From assembly GCF_910594005.1 (NCBI RefSeq), contig NC_057827.1:6944001-7008000 (forward strand): a stretch of DNA of 64,000 bases, given 5' to 3'. This document shows, piece by piece, positions 1 to 11,889 of this stretch. This DNA comes from Cervus elaphus. Its lineage: Eukaryota; Chordata; Mammalia; Artiodactyla; Cervidae. A program made the position numbers and the translations under genes. Positions within the stretch are counted from its first letter, which is position 1, and the number at the start of each line of letters is the position of its first letter. The notes beneath the pieces were generated by a model. That model was given only the letters and a program-made list of their open reading frames with translations. It was not told where the DNA came from and ran no database searches.

Positions 1-1141
1 TCAAGCAGATTGGAGCAGAAAAAGAGTCAAGAATCACTGATTAAGGTGCCAAAGCAGAGAAAATATCTGTCAGAAACCATAAGAATAAGAAATATGTCTA
101 GTGATGTGTTACAAGGAGGTGGAACAGTGCTTCCCAAATCCTGGAAAATAAGGCTTTTTCTAGGGGCTGCTTGTACATATTTAGACTCAGGGATCAGGGC
201 TGTGAGTCATGGGACGTCACTTAAGGACAGTTTCACGAGGGAGCTGGAGTGAGCACATCCCCCACAGAGGCAGCTTGGAGCGTGTCCTGGGCTCAGGCCT
301 GGGACCATGCCTGACCTGCACAGGACTGGTCAACTTGGGTCCCTCAAGCTGTTTCTGTGTCCTCCCGACCCCTTCTAGCTCCAGGAGCTTCTGATCCCAG
401 CTGCCGGGCTGCTGGAATAGCCAGTTGTCCCCCAAGTCTCCACTCTCTATTGCTACCAACGCTTCCTTGAATCACAATGGCACTGGCTGTGTTTCCACTT
501 TCCTGGCTGAGCTCAGTTCCTGCCAAGGATCTGAGTAACCCTCCTTCTCCACAGTCTTTGTTGGCAGTTTGGATTTCCTGTTTCTCTCTGTCTTTTCCTT
601 GTGGGCTGGGCAAGCTGGTGAAAAACAGCCCTGCTTGGAAGGAAGAATTGCAGTGGCAAGGAGATTCTAGAATAGGGTATCTTCCCACCCAGTCATCTTT
701 GCACCCGTCCCCTGAATCATTTCAGATTTTCTTCCAGTAGGAAGTGTGTGCTGCCGAAGGCAGCGGCAGGTTGTGCTTTATACTCACAAGGAGGACTCAG
801 GGAGCATGATGATTTTGCTGCCTCAGCATGGGGTGCACCAGGACTGGGGGCTGCCTGGCCTGCAGAAAAGGCTCAGGCACCTGCTGCGTTTTCCATGTCT
901 AGACAGGAATGTGCTTCCATGGCACAGGAACACAGAAGTCTGTGGGGCTGCTGCCTCCACGTGTCAGGGATGTGAGTGGGCTCATGAGTATGCACACAGC
1001 AGACTATGCAGTTGGCATCCAACGTACATAGTGTGTGAGGCAGTGTGCTGAGATCCAGGCAGACTGCCCATAGATAGAATGTGGCCTTGAACAAGGAAAC
1101 CTACTTGACCCCTGGTCCTTTTACTGCCATCTGAAGATAGC
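1..1141. other. No recognised gene or repeat
   Basis: Mixed-composition sequence without a repeat family or coding exon that I recognise. Short frames exist on both strands but have no domain or family resemblance. Probably single-copy intergenic or intronic DNA. Confidence 0.4.
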
Positions 1142-1259
1142 TGGTTATATGTGTGTGTGCATGTATTTTATTTATATGTGTGTGTGTGCACACATATATA
1201 TTTTTTCAGACATGTGTGCTCTGTATGTGTATATACATATACATACATACATATATATA
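1142..1259. repeat. (TG)n/(TA)n microsatellite tract
   Basis: Alternating purine-pyrimidine tract of TG runs, then TA/CATA runs, ending exactly where a Bov-tA SINE begins. SINEs of this family commonly insert next to or seed such tracts. Expected to be length-polymorphic. Confidence 0.8.
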
Positions 1260-1447
1260 GGCTTCCCTTGTGGCGCTAGTGGTAAAGAACCCACCTGCCA
1301 ATGCAGAAGGCATAAGAGAAATGGGTCAGGAAGATCCCCTGGAGGAGGGCATACAACCCACTCCAATAGTCTTGCCTGGAGAATCCCATGGACAGAGGAG
1401 TCTGCTGGGCTACAGTCCATGGGATCACAAAGAGTCATATATGGTTG
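1260..1447 (+). mobile_element. Bov-tA SINE
   Basis: Starts with the tRNA-Glu-like head (GGCTTCCCTTGTGGCGC...GTAAAGAACCC) and continues into the BovB-derived body and tail (ATCCCCTGGAGGAGGGC, CTCCAATAGTCTTGCCTGG, CAAAGAGTC). Non-autonomous, dependent on BovB machinery. The tRNA-like head is not a tRNA gene. A short CATATAT repeat on both sides may be the TSD, although the left flank is low-complexity. Confidence 0.88.
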
Positions 1448-1881
1448 AAGTAACTTTGAAGGCAAGCATCTCTCTCCCTGTGTGTCTTTTAATTAAAAAC
1501 AAAACTCCAAAGCAATAGTCCCCAGGTGCCAGTCCCTGCGTGGTGCGCAGCACTGATGAAGTTTTCTTGGGCCTCTGTCAAAACAGACAAAACAGGACAA
1601 TGGGATTGCAGAAACAAAATATAATCAAGTTGAGATTATGTCCTCCTTGCTTTTTGGTGGTAGAATATTCTTTCTCTAGTCAAATGGTGGTGACACTAAA
1701 TGAAACTTAAAAAAAATTAAGTTCTTATTGGCAAAATTAAAAGATACCATTCACTCCCTTTTAATATGCTGCTTTGTGAAAATGTGGAAACTACTAACGT
1801 GATGGGTAAAATTATATTAGGGGGTAATGTGTTTGGATTTTATACTGTGTGGTTCTTGAGGCCAAGGAAGATTTTTTCTTT
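1448..1881. other. No recognised gene or repeat
   Basis: AT-rich sequence between a SINE and a young L1. No repeat family or coding signal recognised. Confidence 0.35.
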
Positions 1882-1894
1882 TTGAAGCAAGTCT

Positions 1895-2867
1895 GTGTTT
1901 TTTTGTTTTTTTGGTTTTTTTTTTTGTCTAATGATTTTTTTTTTCATTTATTTTTATTAGTTGGAGGCTAATTACTTTACAATATTGTAGTGGTTTTTGT
2001 CATACATTGACATGAATCAGCCATGGATTTACATGTATTCCCCATCCCGATCCCCGCTTCTCACCTCCCTTTCTACCCGATCCCTCTGGGTCTTCCCAGT
2101 GCACCAGCCCCGAGCACTTGTCTCATGCATCCAATCTGGGCTGGTGATCTGTTTCACCATAGATAATATACATGTTTCGATGCTGTTCTCTCAAAACATC
2201 CCACCCTCGCCTTCTCCCACAGAATCCAAAAGTCTGTTCTGTACATCTGTGTCTCTTTTTCTGTTTTGCATATAGGGTTATCATTACCATCTTTCTAAAT
2301 TCCATATATATGCGTTAGTATGCTGTAATGTTCTTTATTTTTCTGGCTTACTTCACTCTGTATAATGGGCTCCAGTTTCATCCATCTCATTAGGACTGAT
2401 TCAAATGAATTCTTTTTAATGGCTGAGTAATATTCCATGGTGTATATGTACCACAGCTTCCTTATCCATTCGTCTGCTGATGGGCATCTAGGTTGCTTCC
2501 ACGTCCTGGCTATTATAAACAGTGCTGCAATGAACATTGGGGTGCATGTGTCTCTTTCAGATCTGGTTTCCTCAGTGTGTATGCCCAGAAGTGGGATTGC
2601 TGGGTCATATGGCAGTTCCATTTCCAGTTTTTTAAGAAATCTCCACACTGTTTTCCATAGCGGCTGTACTAGTTTGCATTCCCACCAACAGTGTGAGAGG
2701 GTCCCCTTTTCTCCACACCCTCTCCAGCATTTATTGCTTGTAGACTTTTGGATAGCAGCCATCCTGACTGGGGTGTAATGGTACCTCATTATGGTTTTGA
2801 TTTGCATTTCTCTGATAATGAGTGATGTTGAGCATCTTTTCATGTGTTTGTTAGCCATCTGTATGTG
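1895..2867 (-). mobile_element. L1-BT LINE, 5'-truncated, antisense
   Basis: A young L1 tail on the minus strand. From right to left it holds the ORF2 C-terminal region and the L1-BT 3' UTR, and ends in a poly(T)-rich tract (1895-1945) that is the poly(A) tail on the other strand. The ORF2 remnant is open for about 190 codons (2295-2876) and includes the Cys-rich end (CWRGCGEKGTLSHCWWECK) and the WKQPRCPSADEWI block. The last few codons of that frame on the 5' side are flanking DNA. A perfect 13-bp TSD, TTGAAGCAAGTCT, occurs at 1882-1894 and 2868-2880, so both ends are exact. The open frame and perfect TSD argue for a recent insertion. Without EN and RT domains it is immobile. Confidence 0.95.
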
Positions 2868-2880
2868 TTGAAGCAAGTCT

Positions 2881-3159
2881 TACTGGGGCCCTTGCTGCAG
2901 GAGAGGTGGAGTGAGACCAAACAACCAATCCCCTTGCTGCTTGCTCCCTGAGTGTTATCTTAAATGGAGAGGATTTTCTTTGTGTGACCTGTGGCCTTGG
3001 GATTCAGAAGTGTCCCATGTTTGCCTTTCAAATTTCACGAGTTCAAGGCTAGTGGATATATTGAATTTTCAGTGTATGATTTCTGCATCTGGTGAGTGGT
3101 TGTGAACTTGTATTCACTCTTGTAAATGGTACCAGTTTGGGATTTTTATTTCTGTGAGG
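2881..3159. other. No recognised gene or repeat
   Basis: Sequence between two antisense L1 elements. I recognise nothing coding or repetitive. Confidence 0.35.
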
Positions 3160-6100
3160 TGACATTTTTTAAATTTATTTTTTATTGAAGGATAATTGCT
3201 TTACAGAATTTTGTTGTTTTCTGTCAAACCTCAACATGAATCAGCCATAGGTATACATATATTCCCTCCTGTTTTGAACTTCCCTCCCATCTCTCACCCA
3301 TCCCACCCATCTACATTGATACAGAGCCCCTGTTTGAGTTTCCTGAGCCATACAGCCAAATCTCATTGGTTATCAATTTCACATAGGGTAGTGTAAATTT
3401 CCATGTTACTCTTTCCACACATCTCACTGTCTCCTCCTCTCTCCCCATGTCCATAAGCCTATTCTCTATGTCTGTTTCTCCATTGTTGCCCTATAAATAA
3501 ATTCTTCAGTACTGTTTTTCTAGATTCCATATATATGTGCTAGAATATGGTATTTATCTTTCTCATTCTGACTCACTTCACTCTGTATAATAGGTTCTAG
3601 GTTCATCCACCTCATCAGAACTGACACAAATGCATTCCTTTTTATGGCTAAGTAATATTTCATTGTATATATGTACCACAACTTCTTTATCCATTCATCT
3701 GTCGATGGACATCTCGGTTGCTTCCATGTTCTAGCTATCGTAAATAGCACTGCAATGAACAATGGGATATATGTGGCTTTTTCAATTTTGGTTTCCTCAG
3801 GGTGTATGCCTAGGAGTGGGATTGCTGGGTCATATGGTGGTTTTATTCCTAGTTTTTTAAGGAATCTCCATACCATCTTCCTTAGTGGCTGTATCAATTT
3901 ACATTCCCACCAACAGCAACAGTTCCCATTTGTCCACACCCTCTCCAGCTTTTATTGTTTGTAGACTTTTTGATGATGGCCATTCTGACCATTGTGAAGT
4001 GATATCTCATTATAGTTTTGATTTGCATTTCTCTAATAATGAATGATGTTGAGCATCTTTTCATGTGTTTTTTAGCCATCTGTATGTCTTCTTTGGAGAA
4101 ATGTCTGTTTAGGTCTTTTTTCCACTTAAAAAAAAATTTAATTGGAAGCCAATTACTTTACAATATTGTGGTGGCTTTTTGCCATACATTGACATGAACC
4201 AGTCATGGGTGTACATGTGTTCCCCATCCTGAACCCTGCTCCCACCTCCCTCCCCATCCCATCCCTCAGGGTCATCCCAGTGCACCACCCCTGAGCACTC
4301 TGTCTCATGCATCAAACCTGGACTGGTGATCTATTTCACATATGATAATATACAGGTTTCAATGCTATTCTCTCAAATCATCACACCCTCGCCTTCTCAC
4401 ACAGAGTCCAAAAGTCTGTTCTTTACATCTGTGTCTCTTTTGTTGTCTCACGTATAGGGTCATTGTTACCATCTTTCTAAATTCCATATATATGCGTTAA
4501 TATATTGTATTGGTGTTTTTCTTGCTGACTTACTTCACTCTGTATAATAGGCTCCAGTTTCATCCACCTCATTAGAACTGATTCAAATGCATTCTTTTTA
4601 ATAGCTGAGTAATATTCCCTTGTGTATATGTACCACTGCTTTCTTATCCATTCATCTGCCAATGGCCATCTAGGTTTCTTCCATGTCCTGGCTATTGTAA
4701 ACAGTGCTGCAATGAACATTGGGGTACATAAGTCTCTTTCAATTCTGGTTTCCTTGGTGTGTATGCCCAGCAGTGGGATAGCTCCCACTTTTTGATTGGG
4801 TTGCTTGTTTTTCTTGCATTGAGTTGTGTGAGCTGCTTCTATATTTTGGAAATTAATCCTTTGTCAGTTGTTTCATTTGCTATTATTTTCTCCCATTCTT
4901 AGGGTTTTCTTGTCACTTAGCTTATAGTTTCCTTTGCTGTGAAAAAGCTTTTAAGTTTAACCAGGTCCCACTTGTTTACTTTTGTTTTTATTTCCATTAC
5001 TCTAGCAGGTGGGTCATAGTCCTCTTGCTTTGATTTATGTCATCGAGTGTTCTGCCTATGTTTTCCTCTAAGAGTTTTATAGCTTCTGGTCTTACATTTA
5101 GGTCTTTAATCCATTTTGAGTTTATCTTTGTGTATGATATTAGGAAGAGCTCTAATTTCATGCTTTTACAAGTAGCTGTGCAGTTTCCCCAGCACCACTT
5201 ATTGAAGAGGCTGTCTTTGCCTCATTGTATATTCCTGCTCCCTTTGTCAAAAATAAGGTGCCCATAGGTGCATGGGTTTATTTCTGGACTTTCTATCTTG
5301 TTCCATTTGTCTATATTTCTGTTTTTGTGCCTGTACCATGCTGTCTTGATGACTGTAGTTTTGTAGTATGATTTGAAGTCAGGGAGGTTGATTCCTTCAA
5401 CTCTATTCTTCTTTCTCAAGACTGCTTTGGTGATTCAGGATCTTTTGTGTTTCCATATGAATTGTGAAAATTTTTGTTCTAATTCTGTGGGAAAATGCCA
5501 TTGGTAATTTGATAGGGATCACATGGAATCTGTAGATTGCATTTGGTAGTAAACTCATTTTTTCAGTATTGATTCTTCCTATCCAGGAACATGAAATATC
5601 TCTCCATCTGTTTATATCATCTTTGATTTCTTTCCTTAGTGTCATATAATTTTCTGTGTACAGTTCTTTGGTCTTCTTAGGTAAGTTCATTCCTAGATAT
5701 TTAATTCTTTTTGTTGCAATGGTGAGTGGGATTGATTCCTTGATTTCTCTTTCTGATTTTTCATTGCTAGCTTATAGAAATGCAAGTGATTTCTATGTAT
5801 TGATTTTATATCCTGCAACTTTGCTAAATTCACTGATTAGCTCTAGTAATTTTCTGATATTATCTTTAAGGTTTTCTATGTACAGTATCAAACAATGAGA
5901 TCTTTACTTCTTCTTTTCTGATCTGGATTCCTTTTATTTCTTTTATTCTCTGATTGCTGTAGCTAGGACTTCCAGAACTATGTTGAATAGTACTGGTGAA
6001 AGTGGACACCTTTGTCTTGTTCCTGATCTTATGGGGAATGCTTTCAGTTTTTCACCATTGAGAATAATGTTTGCTGTAGGCTTATCATATATGCCCTGTA

Positions 6101-8800
6101 TTATGTTGAGGTAAGTTACTTCTATGCCCATTTTTTGAAGAGTTTTAATCATAAATGGGTGCTGAATTTTGTCAAAGGTTTTTTCTGCATCTATTGAGAT
6201 TATCATATAGTTTTTATCTTTCAATTTGTTAATATGGTGTATCACAATGATTTATTCATGTATATTGAAGAATCCTTGAATTCCTGGAATAAACCCAACT
6301 TGATCATGGTGTGTGAGCTTTTTGATGTGTTGCTGAATTCTGTGTGCTAAAATTTTGTTGAGGATTTTTGCATCTATGCTTATCAGTGATATTGACCTGT
6401 AGTTTTCTTTGTGTGTGTGTATGTTGCCTTTGTCTGGTTTTGGTATCAGGGTGATGGTGGCCTTGTAAAATGAGTTTGGAAGTGTTCCTTCCTCTGCAAT
6501 TTTTTGAAAGAGTTTTAGAAGGATAGGCATTAGCTCTTCTCTGAACATTTCATAGAATTCTTCTGTGAAGCCATCTGGTCCTGGGCTTTTGGTTTTTGGA
6601 AGATTTTTGAACACAGCTTCAATTTCAGTGCTTGTAATTGGGTTGTTCATAATTTCTATTTCTTCTGGTTCAGTCTTGGAAGATTGAACTTTTCTAAGAA
6701 CCTGTCCATTTCTTCCAGGTTATCCACTTTATGGCCATTATAGTTGTTCATAATAGTCTCTTATAATCCTTTGTATTTCTGCATTGTCTGTTGCAACCTC
6801 TCCTTTTTCATTTCTAATTTGGTTGATTTGACCCTTCTCTCTTTTTTTTTTTTTTTGATGAGTCTGGCTAAAGACATGTCAATTTTGTTTATCTTCTCAA
6901 AGAACCAACTTTTAGTTTTGTTAATCTTTACTATTTTTTTTTCCTTTCTTTTTCATTTATTTCTGCTCAGATATTTATGATTTCTTTCTTTCTACTAATT
7001 TTGTGGGCTCTTTGTTCTTCTTTTTCCAGTTGTTTTAGGTGAAAAGTTAGATTGTCTATTCAACATTTTTCTTGTTTCTCGAGGTAGAACTGTATTGCAA
7101 TAAATTTCCCTCTTAGACCTGCTTTTGCAGCATCCCACAGGTTTTGACTTGTTGTGTTTTCATTGTCATTTGCTTCTAGAAATTTTTTTATTTCCCTTTT
7201 GATTTCTTCAGTAACCTGTTGGTTATTTAGAAATGTGTTGTTCAATCTCCATGTGTTTGTGTTTCTTATATTTTTTTTTCTTGTAATTGATATCTAGTCT
7301 CATAGCATTGTGGTTGAAGAAGATGCTTGATATGATTTCAATTTTCTTAAATTTACTGAGGCTTGATTTGTGGCCAAAGATGCAGTCTGTCCTGGAGAAT
7401 GTTCCATGTGCACTTGAGAAGAAGGTGTATTCTTCTGCCTTTGGATGAAATGTCCTGAAAATATCAAAGAGATCCATCTCATCTAATGTATCATTTAAGA
7501 CTTGTGTTTCCTTATTAATTTTGTTTTGATGATCTCTCCATTGGTGTGAGTGGGGTGTTAAAGTCTACTATTACTGTGTTACTGTCAATTTCTCCTTTGA
7601 TGTCTGTTAGTGTTTGTCTTATGTATTGAGGGTGCTCCTATGTTGGGTGCATAGATATTTACAATTGTTATGTCTTCCGCTTGGGTTGATCCCTTGACCA
7701 TTATGTAATGTCCTTCCTTATCTCTGGTAATATTTTTTATTTTAAGGTCAATTTTATCTGCTATGAGGATTGCTACTCCAGCTTTCTTTTGCATTTCCAT
7801 GGAAATTCATTTCCATGCATTTGCATGGAATATATTTTTCCATCCTCTCACTTTCAGTCTGCATGTGTCTTGAGGTCTGAAGTGTTGACAGCATATATAT
7901 GGATCTTGTTTTTGTATCCATTCAGCCAGTCTGTGTCTTTTGGTTGGAGCATTAATCCATTTATATTTAAAGTAATTATTGATATATATGTTCCTATTGC
8001 CATTTTCTTAACTGTTTGGGGTTGATTTTGTAGCTCTTTTTTCTTCTCTCGTATTTCTTGACTATGTAATTCCCTTTAACTTTTGTTGTAAAGCTGGTTT
8101 GGTGGTACTGAATTCTCTTAACTTTTGCTCGTCTGAAAAGCTTTTTATTTCTTCATCAATTTTGAATGAGATCCTTGCCAGGTACAGTAATCTTGGTTAT
8201 AGATTTTTCCTTTCAGTACTTTAAATATATCCTGCCATTCCCTTCTGGCCTGTAGACTTTCTGCTGAAAGATCAGCTGTTAATTGTATGGGGTTTCCCTT
8301 GTATGTTACTTGTTGCTTCTCCCTTGCTGCTTTTAATATTCTTTCCTTGCGTTTAGTTTTTGTTGGTTTGATTAATATGTGTCTTGGCATGTTTCTCCTT
8401 GGCTTTATCCTGTATGGGACTCTTTGTGCCTCTTGGACTTAATTGACTATTTCCTTTTCCATGTTGGGGAAATTTTAAACTATAATCTCTTCAAAATTTT
8501 TCTCATACCCTTTCTTTTTTTCTTCGCCTTCTGGGACCCCTATAATTCGAATGTTGGTGTATCTGATATTGTCCCAGAGGTCTCTGAGACTATCCACAGT
8601 TCATTTCATTCTTTTTACTTTATTCTGCTCTTCAGAAGTTATTTCCACCATTTTATCTTCCAGCTCACTGATCCGTTCTTCTGCTTCAGATATTCTGCTA
8701 TTGATTCCTTCTAGAGTATTTTTAATTTCAGTAATTGTGCTGTTTGTCTCTGTATGTTTATTCTTTAATTCTTCCTTGCATTATGGATCTTGTTTCATCA
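3160..8800 (-). mobile_element. L1 LINE, near full-length body, antisense, degenerate
   Basis: An older ruminant L1 on the minus strand, 3' end at the left. The 3' UTR is at about 3160-3515 and the ORF2 C-terminus at 3520-4120. The rest of ORF2 runs 4785-8010 and the ORF1 remnant about 8070-8800. Recognisable ORF2 pieces: RT core with RSGTRQRCPLSPVLFN (5943-6245), RT N-terminal part with KSPGPDGFTEEFY and LIPKPDKGN (6252-6650), and EN with GVAILIADKIDLK and IVNIYAPN (7585-7800). The ORF1 C-terminal part is at 8145-8390 (PRHILIKPTKTKRKERIL). Frames are broken by stops and frameshifts, and the FADD catalytic codons are deleted near 5888. A younger L1 tail (4128-4784) is inserted in it. The 5' boundary near 8800 is fuzzy; the 5' UTR is missing. 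Confidence 0.9.
4128..4784 (-). mobile_element. L1-BT 3' fragment nested in an older L1
   Basis: The host L1 frame stops at AGGTCTTTTTTCCACTT and resumes at CCCACTTTTTGATTGGG. Between lies a second L1 tail in the same orientation: a poly(T) start, the 3' UTR with the TTGGAAGCCAATTACTTTAC motif, then about 100 codons of ORF2 C-terminus (4477-4788 frame). The short CCACTT repeat at the edges is a likely TSD. It is less diverged than its host, as expected for a later insertion. Confidence 0.85.
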
Positions 8801-9030
8801 TTTTCCTTGGATTCTGGTCAACCCTCCATTTTTGTAAGGTCTCTTTCCTCATAACTTACATTAAGATTTGCTTCTCTAAGAGTTTGCTCACCCTGTCTGT
8901 GTGGCCCTGGGGGAATCTCCTGACTCTCAGAGCCACCATTTCCAGTCACACAGTTGGGTTAATTGTGTCACCTGATGAGTTTATCTTAATGATTGGATGA
9001 GTCAGCATATCTGAGAATTCTCTATATGAT
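8801..9030. other. No recognised gene or repeat
   Basis: Between the 5' end of the antisense L1 and an L1M relic. The first 100 bases may still be degenerate L1. Otherwise unassigned. Confidence 0.3.
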
Positions 9031-10062
9031 AAAATTGCTCATAAACAGGAATGCAAACTGATACAACCACTTTGGAAGGCAGTTTGGGGATTTTTTTAAA
9101 AATAAAACTAGACATCCACATACTGTACAGTCTAGCAATTGTGCTCCTTGGTATTTACTCAAAGAAGCTGAAAACCTATATCCACACAAAAACCCACAGA
9201 TGAATGTTTATTAAAGTTTTATTCATAATTTTCCAAAACCTGAAAGCAACCAAGATGTCCTTCAGTAGATGAAGAAATAAGTAAACTGATGCATACATGC
9301 GTGCTAAGTCACTTCAGTCATGTCTGACTCTTTGGGACCCTGTGAACCGTAGCCCACTAGGCTCCTCTGTCCATGGGATTATCCAGGCAAGAATACTGAA
9401 TTTGGTTGCCATGCCCTCCTTCAGGCATCTTCCCCACTCAGGGATTGAACCCGCATTTCTTACATCTCCTGCATTGGAAGGCAGGTTCTTTACCACTAGT
9501 GCCATTTGGGAAGCCCCAATACATTCAGATAATGTAATATTATTCAGTGCTGAAACCAAATGAGCTATCAAGCTGTGAAAAAACATGGAGGAGACTTGAA
9601 TGCATTTTACTAAGTGAAAGAAACCAATTCGAAAAATTTTTAAATGATTCCAACTCTATGACATTTTGTTAAAGACAAACTATGGAGAGAGTAAAAAAGA
9701 TCAATGGTTGCCAGAAGTTGGGGAGAGAGATAAATAGGTGGCGCACAGAGAATTTTTAGGGCAATGAAACTGCTTTGTAGGATACTATGATGGTGGACAC
9801 CTGGAATCATGTATTTGTTGAACCCATAGGATGTACACCACAAGAGTAAACCCTAATGTAAACTGTGGACTTTGAGTGATAATAGTGTGGCACTGTTGGT
9901 TCATGGACTGTAGCAAGTGGTGGGGGATGTTGTTAATGGGAGACACTATACATGTGTGTGTGTAGGAGGCATATGTACAGAAATCTCTGTATCTTCCCCT
10001 CAGTTATATGGTGAACTTGAAGCTGATCTAAAAAATAATGTCTTAACTTAGAAAATATGCAG
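9031..10062 (+). mobile_element. L1M-type LINE 3' end, split by a SINE
   Basis: Plus-strand relic of an old mammalian L1. It holds ORF2 C-terminal sequence (GATACAACCACTTTGGAAGG), then after a SINE (9294-9517) the 3' part with GGTTGCCAGAAG and the 3' UTR region ending near AAAAAATAATGTC. No usable frame remains. The two halves join cleanly when the SINE is taken out (AAACTGA..TACATTCAGATAATG). Confidence 0.8.
9294..9517 (-). mobile_element. Bov-tA SINE, antisense
   Basis: Reverse-complement SINE. It begins with the BovB-like tail (GTGCTAAGTCACTTCAGTC) and ends with the complement of the tRNA-like head (TTTACCACTAGTGCCATTTGGGAAGCCCC). Inserted in an L1M; a short ATACAT-type duplication flanks it. 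Confidence 0.9.
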
Positions 10063-10679
10063 TGTTTGTTAATTATCATTGCTTCATCTCTAGGATGAGG
10101 GATTAAACTCAGGGACACAGATGTGAGCCAAGAAGGGGAGTGGCAGGTTCTGGAACAGCATCCATCACTGGGACTCTGCCCTGTAGGCTCACATGATTCC
10201 AGCCCAGGAACAAGATCCAGGTCTCATATTCATTCAACCTCAGATTTCACACATGGCACACCTGGACACCTGCCCAGTGTGCCTGACTCTGGAGCAATCC
10301 TGGAACCCTTCAGCTGTGACCCTTGAATGGCTCGTTCATGTTTCTGGGACCATAACTCTACCTACATCATGGACAAGGCAAATCCTCTTGCATATCCTTC
10401 CTGCCCTGGGGTCAGCATCGTCCTGGCAGGAAGTGGCCAGCCAAATTTCTTCTCACAAGTGGCTCAACTTAATGTCTCCTGTCTTCAGTTTACACAGACT
10501 AATAAATAAATATATAAAATGTATCATCATTAATAACAAAACTACTTGAATTGTTAAAAGACTTTCTTTAAAAAGACCAAAATAACAGCAGATAAGATGG
10601 AGATATCAGAAACTCCATATGCACAATGTTAAAATAAAAGCAATTTGACTCAAGTGGATTGAGCTAAAAAATTAAGATG
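10063..10679. other. No recognised gene or repeat
   Basis: Two overlapping plus-strand frames of about 60-118 codons occur here, but they have no family resemblance and no exon structure that I can support. The last 130 bases are AT-rich. Confidence 0.35.
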
Positions 10680-11130
10680 TGGTTCAGTTCAGCCATTCAG
10701 TCGTGTCTGACTCTGTGACGCCACAGACTGCACCACGCCAGGCATCCCTGTCCATTAGCAACTCCTGTAGCTTGCTCAAAGTCATGTCCATCGAGTCAGT
10801 GATGCCATCCAACCATCTCATCCTCTGTCGTCCCTTTCTCCTCCCACGTTCAATCTTTCCCAGGATCAGGGTCTTTTCCAAAGAGTCAGTTCTTCACATT
10901 AGGTGGTCAAAGTATTGGAGTTTCAGTTTCAGCATCAGTCCTTCCAATGAATATTCAAGATTGACTTCCTTTAAGATTGACTGGTTGGATCTCCTTGCAG
11001 TCCGAGAGACTTTTAAGAGTCTTCTCCAACACTACAGCTCAAAAGCATCAATTCTTTGGTGCTCAGCTTTCTTTATAGTTCAACTGTCACATCCATACAT
11101 GACTACTGGAAAAACCATAGCTTTGACTAG
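10680..11130 (-). mobile_element. BovB LINE 3' end, antisense
   Basis: Starts with the diagnostic BovB terminus on the opposite strand (GGTTCAGTTCAG...CATTCAGTCGTGTCTGAC) and runs back through the ORF2 C-terminal region to about CATAGCTTTGACTAG. 5'-truncated, about 450 bp. An open stretch on the plus strand is antisense to the element and not a gene. Confidence 0.92.
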
Positions 11131-11889
11131 TGAGTGGGAATTCTAGAAGGACCCACGGGAGTTTTTAAATCAGTGCCCTGTGTGTTTCTATGTGAGTTGT
11201 CAGCTCTGTGGAGGAGACTGAAGTTTGCAAGCTCATCTCCAGTCAGCAACCTGGCGGGCTATCCAGACTAAGGGGAATGTGAGGGCAACATACATGAGAC
11301 AGTGCCAGTGTGGGGACAGCTGAACCTGATAAGGATTAAATGAGCAGTGCTGGAGACATAAGTGTTTTTTCCATGGTCCTAAATTCTACTACATATCCAT
11401 TACTTGATACACCATCTGGAAAGCACATCACAGAATCTTGCTCCTTTTAAGTAAGGTTTGCACATGCATACATGTATTTCTAAAGATAGCTGGGAAAAGC
11501 AGATATATGGGAGAATTCCAAAAGGTGCTTTTTGCCTGCTCTCTATTGCATATTTTCTTGGCATTGTGAAGATAGTGTGCCACTTGTACAGAAAGTCATT
11601 GCCCTTGCACCCTTGAATAGAACTGAACACTGGCGTGCATGTGTAGAGGTGGATGATGTTTCCAGGTGCTTTGAGGATAGCAAAAACACTCATCCAAGCC
11701 TACAGTCATATCTTTATAAGGAGGGATACCTTTAAATCTTTTTTTAGGAAATTGGATTCATTGGCTGCTCACGTAAAGAATAATTTGAAGAATAACTGAA
11801 TTACTGAGAACACCAAGATACAGCATTCAGAGAGATGGGGCCAGTGATTGCTTTGAGGACCCAGGGTATATTTCTGAGGCATATGGGTC
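11131..11889. other. No recognised gene or repeat
   Basis: Single-copy-looking sequence between two BovB fragments. No domain, exon or repeat family recognised. Confidence 0.35.

Noticed and set aside
1260..1330. tRNA-like sequence at Bov-tA heads
   Set aside because: SINE heads derived from tRNA. They are diverged and embedded in SINE bodies, so they are not tRNA genes.
8379..9000. Plus frames of 111 and 149 codons
   Set aside because: Antisense to L1 ORF1; hydrophobic, T-rich translation typical of reversed L1.
10679..11146. 155-codon plus frame
   Set aside because: Antisense translation of the BovB 3' end. The same kind of frame recurs opposite other BovB copies (for example 35301-35771).
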